DNA from: Gemmobacter aquaticus
GTDB taxonomy: Bacteria > Pseudomonadota > Alphaproteobacteria > Rhodobacterales > Rhodobacteraceae
Direction of reading: 5' to 3'
Length of the DNA: 64,000 bases
Assembly: GCF_007859075.1 (NCBI RefSeq)
Contig: NZ_VOAK01000011.1
Span: 1,364,001 to 1,428,000, forward strand
Below, in pieces: positions 28,768 through 38,156 of the stretch; positions within the stretch are counted from its first letter, which is position 1, and each line of letters starts with the position of its first letter. Under the pieces are notes generated by a model. That model saw only the letters and a program-made list of their open reading frames with translations, did not search any database and was not told where the DNA came from. Both the position numbers and the translations under genes were made by a program.

Positions 28768-29061
28768 ATGACTGACCTGCGCGCCCTGATGACCGATTTC
28801 CGCCGCCCCGCCATGCTGTTGCGTGCTGCCCGGCTGGGGCTACAGGACTTTCATCGCGAGCGTGATCTGAAACGGCTCTTGCGGATGGACTGCACCGTCG
28901 GGCCCGAAAGCACCTTGCCCCGGCTTCTCGATGCCGAGAGCCAGTTGGAAGAAACCCGTCGCGTCGGAGATGCCAGCTATTCGCTGTGCCGGCATATAGA
29001 GGTGCTGATCGCACTGATGGCCGAACTGCGCCTGCTGCGTCAGTCCCCGTTGGCCTCGTAA
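28768..29061 (+). CDS. Small conserved protein, DUF6477-like
   Basis: This 97-residue basic, mostly helical protein begins MTDLRALMTDFRRPAMLLRA and contains GLQDFHRERDLKRLLRMD. The pattern fits DUF6477, a small Rhodobacterales family without known function. A GGAGACC site precedes the ATG and a strong terminator follows. It is divergent from the DUF6456-type regulator. Confidence 0.75.
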   Translation: MTDLRALMTDFRRPAMLLRAARLGLQDFHRERDLKRLLRMDCTVGPESTLPRLLDAESQLEETRRVGDASYSLCRHIEVLIALMAELRLLRQSPLAS

Positions 29062-29071
29062 GGCAAATGCA

Positions 29072-29097
29072 AAGGGCCGGGCAATGCCCGGCCCCGC
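29072..29097. terminator. Bidirectional terminator hairpin between DUF6477-like gene and mttB
   Basis: The 9-bp perfect stem GGGCCGGGC-AAT-GCCCGGCCC (29074-29094) lies between two convergent genes. There is no long U-tract on the plus strand; on the minus strand it is followed by TTTGCATTTGCC. Confidence 0.65.
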
Positions 29098-29117
29098 CTG
29101 TTGTCGTCGTCACGCAA

Positions 29118-30662
29118 TCAGATGAAGGCGTCGGGTTCCGCGGCCTTCTTCTGCGCGACATAGGCATCCAGCGCTTCGCGGATGCCATCATCCAGCGCCG
29201 GGGCCTGATAGTCACCCAGAAGCTTCTTCACCCGTTCCGATGCCAGCGCCTGCGTATCGCGCGCGCCCTCTTCGTCCCAGGTTTCGAACGGTTTGTAGTC
29301 CAGAAGATCAGACCGCCAGAAGGCGGACTTGAAGTTGGCTTGCGTATGGGCGCAGCCCAGATAGTGACCACCCGGCCCGACCTCGCGGATCGCATCCATG
29401 CCCTGCCCGTTTTCGTCCATGATGACGCCCTTGGCCAGATGATGCAGGCAGCCCAGCTGATCGGCATCCATGACGAACTTCTCGTAGCTCGACACCAGCC
29501 CGCCCTCAAGCCAGCCGCAGGCATGCAGCATGAAGTTCACACCGGCCAGCAGCGCCATGTTCAGGCTGTTCGCCGTCTCATAAGCAGCCTGCGCGTCCGG
29601 CAGTTTCGAGCCGCAGAAAGATCCACCCGAACGGTAGGGAAGGCCCAGACGGCGGGCGAGTTGTCCCGCGCCATAGGTGATATGCGCAGCCTCCGGCGTG
29701 CCAAAGGTCGGCGCGCCCGAGTTCATGTCGATCGAGGTCACGAAAGCACCGAAGATCACCGGTGCGCCGGGCCGGATCAACTGGCTGTAGGCCACGCCCG
29801 CCAGAACCTCGGCCAGAACCTGCGTCAGCGTGCCGGCCACCGTCACCGGTGCCATCGCGCCGCCCACGATAAAGGGGCTGATGATCGCGGCCTGATTGGC
29901 CTTCGCATAGACCTCCAGCGCGCCCATCATGACCGAATCAAAGGTCAGCGGGCTGTTGATGTTGATCAGGCTGGTCATCACCGTGTTCTGGTCAACGAAA
30001 TCCGCCCCGAACAGGATCTTGGACATCTCGACCGAATCCGCGGCACGAACCGGCTCTGTCACCGACCCCATGAAGGGCTTGTCCGACAGCGTCATATGGG
30101 CATGCAGCATGTCCAGATGGCGCTTGTTCACCGCCACATCGGTTGGCTCGCAGACGGTTCCACCGGAATGGTGCAGCCACTTGGACATGTAGCCAAGTTT
30201 CACGAAGTTGCGGAAATCCTCGATCGTCGCATAGCGGCGACCACCCTCCAGATCACGGACGAAGGGGGGGCCATAGACCGGCGCCAGCACCAGACCCTTG
30301 CCACCGATCACCACATTCCGCTCGGGGTTGCGGGCATGCTGGGTGAAGCTTCCCGGCGCGGTAGAGCAGAGCTTGCGGGCCAGACCACGCGGAATATGCA
30401 CCCGCTCGCCACGCACATCGGCACCAGCGGCCTTCCACAGCGCCAGCGCGCCCGGATTTTCCAGGAAGTTTACACCAATCTCCTCCAGCACCGTCTCGGC
30501 GTTGTGCTCGATGATCTGAAGCGCCTCTTCGTTCAGGATCTCGAAATTCGGGATGTTGCGCTCAATGAAGCGCGCGGTCTCGAAGCTGACCCCGGTGCGC
30601 TCGGCCCGCCGTGCCGCACCACCACCCCGCGCCCGCCGGCTGCCTGCTGCCACATCACTCAT
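29118..30662 (-). CDS. MttB-family methyltransferase without pyrrolysine
   Basis: This 514-residue protein belongs to the trimethylamine/glycine betaine methyltransferase superfamily. Segments such as ERNIPNFEILNEEALQIIEH, GGTVCEPTDVAVNKRHLDML and REVGPGGHYLGCAHTQANF are characteristic. The reading frame has no internal amber codon, so it is a non-Pyl member, like the glycine betaine enzymes. Such proteins transfer a methyl group from a quaternary amine to a corrinoid protein; no corrinoid protein or folate partner is encoded in this window. The ATG at 30662 is preferred over a start 23 codons upstream. Confidence 0.88.
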   Translation of the reverse strand: MSDVAAGSRRARGGGAARRAERTGVSFETARFIERNIPNFEILNEEALQIIEHNAETVLEEIGVNFLENPGALALWKAAGADVRGERVHIPRGLARKLCSTAPGSFTQHARNPERNVVIGGKGLVLAPVYGPPFVRDLEGGRRYATIEDFRNFVKLGYMSKWLHHSGGTVCEPTDVAVNKRHLDMLHAHMTLSDKPFMGSVTEPVRAADSVEMSKILFGADFVDQNTVMTSLININSPLTFDSVMMGALEVYAKANQAAIISPFIVGGAMAPVTVAGTLTQVLAEVLAGVAYSQLIRPGAPVIFGAFVTSIDMNSGAPTFGTPEAAHITYGAGQLARRLGLPYRSGGSFCGSKLPDAQAAYETANSLNMALLAGVNFMLHACGWLEGGLVSSYEKFVMDADQLGCLHHLAKGVIMDENGQGMDAIREVGPGGHYLGCAHTQANFKSAFWRSDLLDYKPFETWDEEGARDTQALASERVKKLLGDYQAPALDDGIREALDAYVAQKKAAEPDAFI

Positions 30663-30780
30663 AGAAGAATCCTCCGTTCGCGCCCGCAGGCGCCCGACCT
30701 TGCCCCCTATATGCAACCGAAGGCGCGCCAACCGACACCCATTTCCGCCGCATCCGTCCTGAAAACGACATGCAGCCCTT

Positions 30781-30830
30781 CACGCTGGTTCAAATACCTC
30801 ACGGGGGGCGCGGCGGTGTGAAACCCCCGC
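30781..30830 (-). repeat. Dispersed intergenic hairpin repeat, copy D (reverse)
   Basis: On the minus strand GCGGGGGTTTCACACCGCCG is followed by the core CCCCCCGTGAGGTATTTGAA and CCAGCGTG. It shares the AGGTATTTGAA core with copies B and C. The hairpin portion is degraded compared with B and C. It lies upstream of guaA. Confidence 0.6.
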
Positions 30831-30895
30831 TGCGACAGGGGCCATGGGCGCGATTCCGCCTTGCGATTTTGCCCCTTCAAAGCTAATGCCCGGCC

Positions 30896-32455
30896 ATGAC
30901 ACATCCGCATCAACGCCTGCTTATCATCGACTTCGGCTCTCAGGTCACGCAGCTGATTGCGCGGCGCCTGCGCGAGCTGAACGTCTATTGCGAAATCCAC
31001 CCCTTCAACCGTGTGGATGACGCCTTCCTCAAGTCCTTTGCACCGCGCGCCGTGATCCTGTCTGGCGGCCCTGCCTCGGTCTATGCGGACGGCGCGCCGA
31101 TGCCACCGGCGGGGGTCTTTGACCTGGGCGTGCCGATCCTTGGCATCTGCTACGGCCAGCAGGTGATGATGCATTGCCTCGGCGGCAAAGTCGAAGGCGG
31201 GCATGGCACGGCCGAGTTTGGCCGCGCCTTTGTCACGCCCACCGCAGACAAGCTCTCGATCCTCGATGGCTGGTTCACGCAAGGCGACGAACAGGTGTGG
31301 ATGAGCCACGGCGACCACGTCTCGAAACTCGCGCCCGGCTTTCAGGTCTACGGCACCTCGCCGAATGCGCCGTTTGCCATTACCGCTGATGTGGCCCGCA
31401 ACTTCTATGCCGTGCAGTTCCATCCCGAGGTGCACCACACCCCGCGCGGCGCAAAGCTCTATGAGAACTTCGTGCGTCTTGCGGGCTTCACCAGCGACTG
31501 GACCATGTCGTCCTACCGCGAGGACGCGATCGAGAAGATCCGCGCCCAGGTTGGCGACAAACAGGTCATCTGCGGCCTCTCCGGTGGCGTCGACAGTTCG
31601 GTCGCAGCCATCCTGATCCATGAGGCCATCGGCGATCAGCTGACCTGCGTCTTTGTCGACCACGGCCTTCTGCGCAAGAACGAGGCGGCAGAAGTCGTCC
31701 GCATGTTCCGCGACAACTACAACATCAAGCTCATCCACGCCGATGAGAGCGATCTGTTCCTTGGTGCGCTGGAGGGCATCTCTGACCCTGAAACCAAGCG
31801 CAAGACGATCGGGCGGCTGTTCATCGACGTCTTCCAGAAATACGCCAACCAGATCGAGGGCGCCGAGTTTCTGGCACAGGGCACGCTCTATCCCGACGTC
31901 ATCGAAAGCGTCTCGTTCTCGGGTGGGCCTTCGGTCACGATCAAAAGCCACCACAACGTCGGCGGCCTGCCCGAGAAGATGGGGCTCAAGCTGGTCGAAC
32001 CCCTGCGCGAGCTGTTCAAGGACGAGGTCCGCGCGCTTGGTCGCGAACTTGGCTTGCCGCAGTCGTTCATCGGCCGCCACCCCTTCCCCGGCCCCGGCCT
32101 TGCCATCCGCTGCCCCGGCGAGATCACCCGCGAAAAGCTTGCAATCCTGCGCGAGGCGGATGCGGTCTATATCGACCAGATCCGCAAGCACGGTCTTTAT
32201 GACGAGATCTGGCAGGCTTTCGCCGCGATCCTTCCGATGAAGACGGTGGGCGTGATGGGCGACGGGCGCACCTACGATTACGCGGTGGCGATCCGCGCGG
32301 TGACCAGCGTCGATGGGATGACCGCCGACACCTACCCCTTCACCAATGAGTTCCTGGGCGAAACGATGACCCGCATCATCAACGAGGTGAAGGGCGTGAA
32401 CCGTGTGTTCTACGACCTGACCTCGAAGCCCCCAGGCACGATCGAGCTGGAATGA
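30896..32455 (+). CDS. guaA: GMP synthase (glutamine-hydrolysing)
   Basis: This enzyme converts XMP to GMP using glutamine and ATP. The 519-residue product has an N-terminal class I amidotransferase domain ([31 protein letters not shown] with the nucleophile Cys, FHPEVHHT), an ATP pyrophosphatase domain ([19 protein letters not shown]) and the C-terminal dimerisation domain ending [10 protein letters not shown]. The stop overlaps the next start (ATGA). Confidence 0.98.
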   Translation: MTHPHQRLLIIDFGSQVTQLIARRLRELNVYCEIHPFNRVDDAFLKSFAPRAVILSGGPASVYADGAPMPPAGVFDLGVPILGICYGQQVMMHCLGGKVEGGHGTAEFGRAFVTPTADKLSILDGWFTQGDEQVWMSHGDHVSKLAPGFQVYGTSPNAPFAITADVARNFYAVQFHPEVHHTPRGAKLYENFVRLAGFTSDWTMSSYREDAIEKIRAQVGDKQVICGLSGGVDSSVAAILIHEAIGDQLTCVFVDHGLLRKNEAAEVVRMFRDNYNIKLIHADESDLFLGALEGISDPETKRKTIGRLFIDVFQKYANQIEGAEFLAQGTLYPDVIESVSFSGGPSVTIKSHHNVGGLPEKMGLKLVEPLRELFKDEVRALGRELGLPQSFIGRHPFPGPGLAIRCPGEITREKLAILREADAVYIDQIRKHGLYDEIWQAFAAILPMKTVGVMGDGRTYDYAVAIRAVTSVDGMTADTYPFTNEFLGETMTRIINEVKGVNRVFYDLTSKPPGTIELE

Positions 32456-32730
32456 TCCGGCTGCGCGGTCAGTTGGTCTGCATGACCGCCGAGGAACGCT
32501 CGGCGGTGCTTGCCCATATGGGCGAACATATCCGTCTGACGCAGACCGAGCCGGGCTGCCTGTCCTTTGACATCAGCGAAACCGACGATCCGTTCACGTT
32601 CGAGGTGATGGAGGCCTTTCGCGACCGCGAGGCCTTTGATCTTCATCAGGCGCGCACGCGCGAGAGCGACTGGTTCATGGCCACCCGCGGTATCCTGCGC
32701 GACTTCAGGGTTGAGGAAGTGGGCGACTGA
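32452..32730 (+). CDS. Antibiotic biosynthesis monooxygenase (ABM) domain protein
   Basis: This small single-domain protein of 92 residues has the ABM/YgiN-like pattern ([20 protein letters not shown], then [18 protein letters not shown]). Such dimeric ferredoxin-like proteins are quinol monooxygenases or haem-degrading enzymes; activity here is unknown. It overlaps guaA by four bases and is probably translated with it. Confidence 0.82.
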   Translation: MIRLRGQLVCMTAEERSAVLAHMGEHIRLTQTEPGCLSFDISETDDPFTFEVMEAFRDREAFDLHQARTRESDWFMATRGILRDFRVEEVGD

Positions 32731-32739
32731 TCGCCCGCT

Positions 32740-33897
32740 TCAATGCACGTCGAGGTGACGCCCGACCGAGCATTGCTCCCAGATCGCGACAAGCACAAGG
32801 ATCGTGGTCGAGGCAATGTTGAGCGCCAGCAGGTTCATCCATGGCAGGACCAACATCAGGGCCACGCAAAGCCCCAGGCCAACCAGATGCGACAGCGGGA
32901 AGTTGCGCCCCGAAATGCGCTTGAACCAGCCATTCCCCGCCAGAAACATCGCAACCCCGCCCAGAACTGACGCAGCCTCGGCAAGGTTTGCCGGATCTGC
33001 GGGATGCGCGATCGACCGTTCCGCCCCCACTGCCGTCAGAACGATACCCGCGACAATCGGAATATGGGCATAGGTGAAGGCCAGTCGTGCAAGGCGGCCC
33101 GGGTCATCGGAATGCTCGATCTGATGGGCGCCACGTCGAAACCCGACATGGAAATAGACCCACCACAATCCGATTGCCCCGGCCAGCGACGAAAGGAAGG
33201 CCACTGTTCCGGGTGTCGTCCACTCCATGCCCGAGAAGGTCGCACCCGACACCAGCAGCGTCTCGCCCAGACAAATGATGACGAACAGCCCGCAACGCTC
33301 GGCGATGTGGCCCCCCTTCACGGTCCAGTTCGTCGTAGTGTCGCGTCCCAGTCCGGGCACATATAGCCCGGTCAGCGGACCCGCGTATTCGATGGCAAGC
33401 GCGATGGCCCAAAGCTGCAAGCGCCCGTGGTGCGGATCGGCCAGTGCCCCGGCGATCCAGAAGACGGCAGACGCGCAAAACCAGATCGCGATCCGCAGAT
33501 ATGTTCCGCGCAGCAACGCATTGCCTTTGGAGACGACGAACATGAACAGCGAACGCCCCAGTTGCATCGCGATGAAGGCAAGGGCGAACGTCAATCCGCG
33601 TTCACCGAAGGCCTGCGGGATCGACATGGAGAGGAACAGCCCCGCCGCCATCAGGGCAAAGAGCAGCCCCCTCACCTCTATCCGTTCGGGATCAAGCCGG
33701 TTCAGAACCCAGGTCGTGTAAATCCAGACCCACCAGATCGCCAGAAAGATCAGGGCGGTCTCAAGTGCCCCGGCCAGAGAATAGTGATGCAGCAGAAGGT
33801 GGCTGACCTGAGTGATCGCAAAGACGAAGACGAGATCGAAAAACAGTTCGGCAAATCCGACACGGGTGTCGGCATCGCGCAAGATGGGTCTGATCAT
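32740..33897 (-). CDS. Low temperature requirement A (LtrA) family membrane protein
   Basis: This 385-residue polytopic membrane protein begins with the LtrA signature DTRVGFAELFFDLVFVFAIT and contains IYTTWVLNRLDPERIEVRGL and ERCGLFVIICLGETLLVSG. The family was named from Listeria growth at low temperature; its biochemical role is unknown. It converges on the ABM gene and is divergent from the DMT transporter. Confidence 0.88.
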   Translation of the reverse strand: MIRPILRDADTRVGFAELFFDLVFVFAITQVSHLLLHHYSLAGALETALIFLAIWWVWIYTTWVLNRLDPERIEVRGLLFALMAAGLFLSMSIPQAFGERGLTFALAFIAMQLGRSLFMFVVSKGNALLRGTYLRIAIWFCASAVFWIAGALADPHHGRLQLWAIALAIEYAGPLTGLYVPGLGRDTTTNWTVKGGHIAERCGLFVIICLGETLLVSGATFSGMEWTTPGTVAFLSSLAGAIGLWWVYFHVGFRRGAHQIEHSDDPGRLARLAFTYAHIPIVAGIVLTAVGAERSIAHPADPANLAEAASVLGGVAMFLAGNGWFKRISGRNFPLSHLVGLGLCVALMLVLPWMNLLALNIASTTILVLVAIWEQCSVGRHLDVH

Positions 33898-33991
33898 TGT
33901 GATACTCGATCAAGTTCTGTTCGCAGCCAAAGGCTAGGCCTACTGGACAATCCGCGCAAGCGCGGCCACGACTGCCGCGAGGAGCACGCGC

Positions 33992-34870
33992 ATGCAGACC
34001 TATCGCCCTATGGCCGCCGCCGTCTGGATGGTCGGTTCCATTTTATCCTTCACCGCTATGGCCATCGCAGGCCGGTCTGTAGCCGCTGTGCATGACACCT
34101 TCGAAGTCATGCTCTGGCGGTCTGTCACGGGCTTTGTACTTGTGGTGCTGGTTGCCGGCCTTACGGGCCAGCTTGACGCCGTCCAGACACGCAATCTGCC
34201 GCAGCATGTCATGCGAAACGTTGTGCATTTCACCGGACAGAACCTGTGGTTCTGGGCGCTCACCGCGATCCCGCTGGCACAGGTCTTCGCGCTGGAGTTC
34301 ACCTCGCCGATCTGGGTAATCCTGCTGTCACCACTTTTTCTGGGCGAACGGCTGACGCGGTTCAAACTGCTCGCCGCCGCCATGGGGTTTGCCGGGGCGC
34401 TGATCGTGGCTCAGCCCGATTTCAGGTCGCTCGATCCCGGCATGCTGGCGGCTGCCGGCTCTGCCATTTGTTTCGCCTGTACCGCGATTCTGACCAAAAG
34501 GCTGACGCGCGGCGAAAGCATTGTCTCGATTCTGTTCTGGCTCACCTTGATGCAGGCTTTCTTTGGACTTGTGGCCGCCTCGCTGGACGGCTCGGTTGCC
34601 ATGCCGACAACCAAAACCCTGCCCTGGCTTGCCCTGATTGGCGCAGCAGGCGTGATTGCGCATCTCTGTCTGACAAAGGCGCTCGCGCTCGCCCCAGCCA
34701 GTATCGTCGTTCCCATCGACTTTGCCCGTCTACCTCTGATTGCATTCGTAGGCGCATCGCTCTACGGTGAGCCCATTAGCCTTGCCGTTCTGGCAGGCGG
34801 AACTCTCGTTTTCCTTGCAAACTGGTTGAACATCCGATCCGATGCATGGCAACGGGGTCGCAGTGCGTGA
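33992..34870 (+). CDS. DMT-superfamily (EamA) transporter
   Basis: This 292-residue protein has about ten hydrophobic helices arranged as two EamA repeats (first: MWRS-type motif MLWRSVTGFVLVVLVAGLTG and FALEFTSPIWVILLSPLFLG; second: LTKALALAPASIVVPIDFAR). It is an inner-membrane metabolite exporter or importer of unknown substrate. A GAGGAG site lies seven bases before the ATG. Confidence 0.87.
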   Translation: MQTYRPMAAAVWMVGSILSFTAMAIAGRSVAAVHDTFEVMLWRSVTGFVLVVLVAGLTGQLDAVQTRNLPQHVMRNVVHFTGQNLWFWALTAIPLAQVFALEFTSPIWVILLSPLFLGERLTRFKLLAAAMGFAGALIVAQPDFRSLDPGMLAAAGSAICFACTAILTKRLTRGESIVSILFWLTLMQAFFGLVAASLDGSVAMPTTKTLPWLALIGAAGVIAHLCLTKALALAPASIVVPIDFARLPLIAFVGASLYGEPISLAVLAGGTLVFLANWLNIRSDAWQRGRSA

Positions 34871-34978
34871 CGTAACTTCTTTTTTACGTGGCGTTACGAA
34901 TTGACCGGGCCAAAATGCGCTGGATAGGGTTTTCTCAACCGGTCGAGGAGGAAGACCGGCACCAACGGGGATGGAAAC

Positions 34979-36103
34979 ATGAAGAATTTTACCGCGATCT
35001 GCGGAATTCTGTGCGCGATGGCCGGTGCGGCCCATGCTGGCGGGATCGACCGCTCTGGCCAGCCGATCAGCATCATTTTTGAAAAGGGCAACTACGCCGA
35101 GTTGAGCTACGGCTGGATCAACCCCAGTGTGTCGGGCAATGACGACGCCATGTTCGGCGGCCGTGCCACCGGCAGCGTCGCGGGGGATCACAACCTGCCG
35201 GGGCTCGCGCTGAAGTACGACTTCACCGACAAGCTTTCGGGCGCGATCATCTACGATCAGGCCTATGGCGCAGACATTCTGTACCCCATCGGGCAATCGA
35301 TCGCCCTGGGTGGCACTAGCGCCCAGATGGACAGCGAAGGTCTGACCGGCCTGCTGCGCTACAAGTTCAACGAGAATTTCTCGGTCCACGGCGGTATCCG
35401 GGCCTCGAAGGCAGGTGGCGAAGTGACCTTGGCGGGCCTCGCCTATGGACCGCTCAATGGCTATAACGTCAACTTCGACAACGCCTGGGGCACCGGCTAT
35501 GTCGCTGGCGTGGCCTACGAGCGGCCCGAGATCGCGCTGCGCGTCGCACTGACCTACTTCTCGAAGGTCGAGCATGAACTCGACACCGTCGAAGCCCTGC
35601 CGGTCGGTTTGGGTGGCGCCTCGATCGCCTCGGTGACCACCGTGGACACGCCGCAAGCCTGGCACCTTGATGCCCAGACCGGCGTTGCCGAAGACACGCT
35701 GATCTTCGCTAACGTCCGCTGGGTGGACTGGAGCGAGTTCCTGATCAACCCGCAGACCCTTGAGGCGTTGACCGGTCAGGGTCTTGTCAGCCTTGATGAT
35801 ACCACGACCTACACCCTCGGTGTGGGCCGCAAGTTCAACGAGAACTGGTCGGGTACCGCCTTCATTACGTACGAGCCCTCGACAGGTGATGATCTGGTCT
35901 CGCCGCTTGCGCCGACCAACGGGTACAAAGGCATCGGCTTTGCCGCGATCTACACGAAGGACAATATGCGTGTGACCGCGGGGGCGCGTTATCTCGATCT
36001 GGGTGATGCAGATCCGGAAACCGGCACCCCCGACACCGCCCGCGCCTCGATGACCGGCAACGATGCTGTCGCGCTCGGGATCAAGGTCGGTTTCAGCTTC
36101 TGA
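34979..36103 (+). CDS. FadL/OMPP1/TodX-family outer membrane channel
   Basis: This is a 374-residue beta-barrel protein with a signal peptide (MKNFTAICGILCAMAGAAHA). The FadL family takes up long-chain fatty acids or other hydrophobic compounds. Visible features are the N-terminal hatch-like segment, SYGWINPSVSG, LALKYDFTDKLSGAIIYDQA, ALTYFSKVEHELD, a WVDWSEF segment typical of FadL strands, and a terminal Phe after KVGFS. It is shorter than E. coli FadL, which is common in alphaproteobacteria. A strong terminator follows. Confidence 0.87.
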   Translation: MKNFTAICGILCAMAGAAHAGGIDRSGQPISIIFEKGNYAELSYGWINPSVSGNDDAMFGGRATGSVAGDHNLPGLALKYDFTDKLSGAIIYDQAYGADILYPIGQSIALGGTSAQMDSEGLTGLLRYKFNENFSVHGGIRASKAGGEVTLAGLAYGPLNGYNVNFDNAWGTGYVAGVAYERPEIALRVALTYFSKVEHELDTVEALPVGLGGASIASVTTVDTPQAWHLDAQTGVAEDTLIFANVRWVDWSEFLINPQTLEALTGQGLVSLDDTTTYTLGVGRKFNENWSGTAFITYEPSTGDDLVSPLAPTNGYKGIGFAAIYTKDNMRVTAGARYLDLGDADPETGTPDTARASMTGNDAVALGIKVGFSF

Positions 36104-36131
36104 TCGCGACCGATCAGCACGAAACGACATC

Positions 36132-36166
36132 AAGGCCCCGCGGGATCGGCGGGGCCTTTCTTTATC
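36132..36166 (+). terminator. Rho-independent terminator of the FadL-like gene
   Basis: The 10-bp stem AAGGCCCCGC / GCGGGGCCTT with a seven-base loop is followed by TCTTTATT, starting 28 bases after the stop codon. Confidence 0.85.
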
Positions 36167-36233
36167 CAGCATTTTCCGCGTGAATCCGGTTGCGGAACGG
36201 GCTAGGAACAGGCCCGGACCGATGGGAAGGCAG

Positions 36234-37100
36234 ATGATGATCTACGCAAGCTCGGCAGAATGGCGCGATGCTGCACGCAAGCGTGTGCTGCTCTTCGGCA
36301 TGTCGGGTCTGGGCAAGACGCATCTTGCCGCCATGCTTCGCAGCGCCGGTGGCTGGTTTCACTACTCTGTCGACTACCGCATCGGCACCCGATACATGGG
36401 CGAATTCATCGCGGACAATTTCAAGCGCGAAGCGATGAAGGTGCCGTTCCTGCGCGAGCTGCTGCTGAGCGACAGCGTCTACATCGCCTCGAACATCACC
36501 TTCGACAATCTCGCGCCGCTCTCCACTTATATGGGCAAACCCGGAAACCCCGAGAAGGGCGGCCTGCCCTTTGACGAATACCTGCGCCGGCAAGAGCAGC
36601 ACCGCGTGGCCGAGGTCGCGGCGCTGACCGATACCACCCGCTTTATCGAGCGCGCCGCCGACATCTATGGCTATGACAATTTCATTTGCGACAGCGGTGG
36701 GTCGATCTGCGAAGTCGTGGACCCGTGGAACCCCTCTGATCCGGTGATGACCGAGTTGTCAGAGCATCTGCTGCTTGTCTGGATCAAAGGGTCCGAGGAC
36801 CATACCGCCGACCTGATCCGGCGCTTTGACCGGGCGCCAAAGCCCATGTACTATCAACCACATTTTCTTGAACGAATGTGGGGCCAGTATCGCGCCGACA
36901 CGGGGCTTGTTGCAGACCAGGTCGACCCGGATGCCTTTGTCCGCTGGACCTATGCCCAGGCCCTCGCCCATCGCCAGCCGCGCTATCAGGCCATGGCCGA
37001 TGGCTGGGGCGTGACGGTCACCGCCGAAGAGGTTGCGCAGGTGCGCGACAGCCAAGGCTTCAACGACCTGATCGCCACCGCCATCGACCGCCGCGCTTGA
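36234..37100 (+). CDS. P-loop ATPase-like protein of unknown role
   Basis: This 288-residue protein has a Walker A motif at residues 22-29 (GMSGLGKT). It also contains [38 protein letters not shown] and [20 protein letters not shown]. It looks like an adenylate/shikimate-kinase-like P-loop fold and is, to my recollection, a conserved uncharacterised ATPase of Rhodobacterales. Two adjacent ATG codons (36234, 36237) follow a GGGAAGG site; the longer upstream frame runs back into the FadL-like gene terminator and is not used. metA follows after 46 bases. Confidence 0.75.
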   Translation: MMIYASSAEWRDAARKRVLLFGMSGLGKTHLAAMLRSAGGWFHYSVDYRIGTRYMGEFIADNFKREAMKVPFLRELLLSDSVYIASNITFDNLAPLSTYMGKPGNPEKGGLPFDEYLRRQEQHRVAEVAALTDTTRFIERAADIYGYDNFICDSGGSICEVVDPWNPSDPVMTELSEHLLLVWIKGSEDHTADLIRRFDRAPKPMYYQPHFLERMWGQYRADTGLVADQVDPDAFVRWTYAQALAHRQPRYQAMADGWGVTVTAEEVAQVRDSQGFNDLIATAIDRRA

Positions 37101-37146
37101 ACAGCCCGCCTCCCCTGATTACCTCCTCCGCCGAACGGAGACCGAA

Positions 37147-38070
37147 ATGCCCATTACCCTGCCCGAGAACCTGCCCGCCTTTGACGTCCTCAGCCGCGAG
37201 GGCGTGATGGTCATGACACCTGAGCGCGCCGCGCGTCAGGATATTCGCCCGCTGCGCATCGCGCTGCTCAATCTGATGCCCAAGAAGATCCAGACCGAGA
37301 ACCAGTTTGCCCGGCTGATCGGTGCCACGCCCCTGCAGATCGATTTCCACCTGATCCGCATGACCGAGCATCTGACCAAGAACACGGCCGCCGAGCATAT
37401 GGAGACCTTCTACCGCCCGTTCGCCGAGGTCGAGGCGAGCGGCGAGAAGTTCGACGGCCTGATCATCACCGGCGCCCCGATCGAGCACCTGCCGTTCGAA
37501 GAGGTCACCTATTGGGACGAACTGACCCGCGTCTTCGACTGGACGCAGACCCATGTGCAATCCACCTTCGGCGTCTGCTGGGGCGGCATGGCGATGATCT
37601 ACCATTTCCACGGGGTCAAGAAGCACATCCTTGACCACAAGGCCTTTGGCTGCTTCCGCCACCGTAACCTTGTCGCGGCCTCGCCCTATCTGCGTGGGTT
37701 CTCGGATGACTTCGTGATCCCGGTCAGCCGCTGGACAGAAATGAAGCAGGCCGAGATTGATACGAAGCCCGGTCTGCGCACGCTGCTTGGCTCTGACGAG
37801 GTCGGGCCCTGTCTGGTCGAGGATGAGGGACACCGCGCGCTCTATATCTTCAACCATTTTGAATATGAGAGCGACACGCTGAAGCAGGAATATGACCGCG
37901 ACGTCGCCAACGGCACGCCGATCAATGTGCCAATGAACTACTACCCCGATGACGATCCGTCGCGACCGCCGCTCAACCGCTGGCGCAGCCATGCCCATCT
38001 GCTCTACGGCAACTGGGTGAATGAGATCTATCAGAGCACGCCGTTCCGGCTGGACGACATCGGCACCTGA
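37147..38070 (+). CDS. metA: Homoserine O-acetyltransferase (MetA type)
   Basis: This enzyme activates homoserine for methionine synthesis. The 307-residue product has the MetA N-terminus ([20 protein letters not shown]), the nucleophile Cys in [12 protein letters not shown] and the glutamate/histidine region [17 protein letters not shown]. The residue equivalent to position 111 of E. coli MetA is Glu113 ([15 protein letters not shown]). Glu here specifies acetyl-CoA, Gly succinyl-CoA, so I infer acetyltransferase activity despite the usual succinyltransferase name. A CGGAG site precedes the ATG. Confidence 0.93.
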   Translation: MPITLPENLPAFDVLSREGVMVMTPERAARQDIRPLRIALLNLMPKKIQTENQFARLIGATPLQIDFHLIRMTEHLTKNTAAEHMETFYRPFAEVEASGEKFDGLIITGAPIEHLPFEEVTYWDELTRVFDWTQTHVQSTFGVCWGGMAMIYHFHGVKKHILDHKAFGCFRHRNLVAASPYLRGFSDDFVIPVSRWTEMKQAEIDTKPGLRTLLGSDEVGPCLVEDEGHRALYIFNHFEYESDTLKQEYDRDVANGTPINVPMNYYPDDDPSRPPLNRWRSHAHLLYGNWVNEIYQSTPFRLDDIGT

Positions 38071-38156
38071 CCTGCTACTTGCGCGCCGCGATGTCGCTTG
38101 CGGCGCGCCCCTTGGGCCGCCTAGACTTTGGCACTATCCGGAAGGGGAGGATGTGC

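Noticed and set aside
29118-30662. Pyrrolysine (amber readthrough) in the MttB-like gene
   Set aside because: The frame is continuous with no internal TAG codon, so no special decoding is required.
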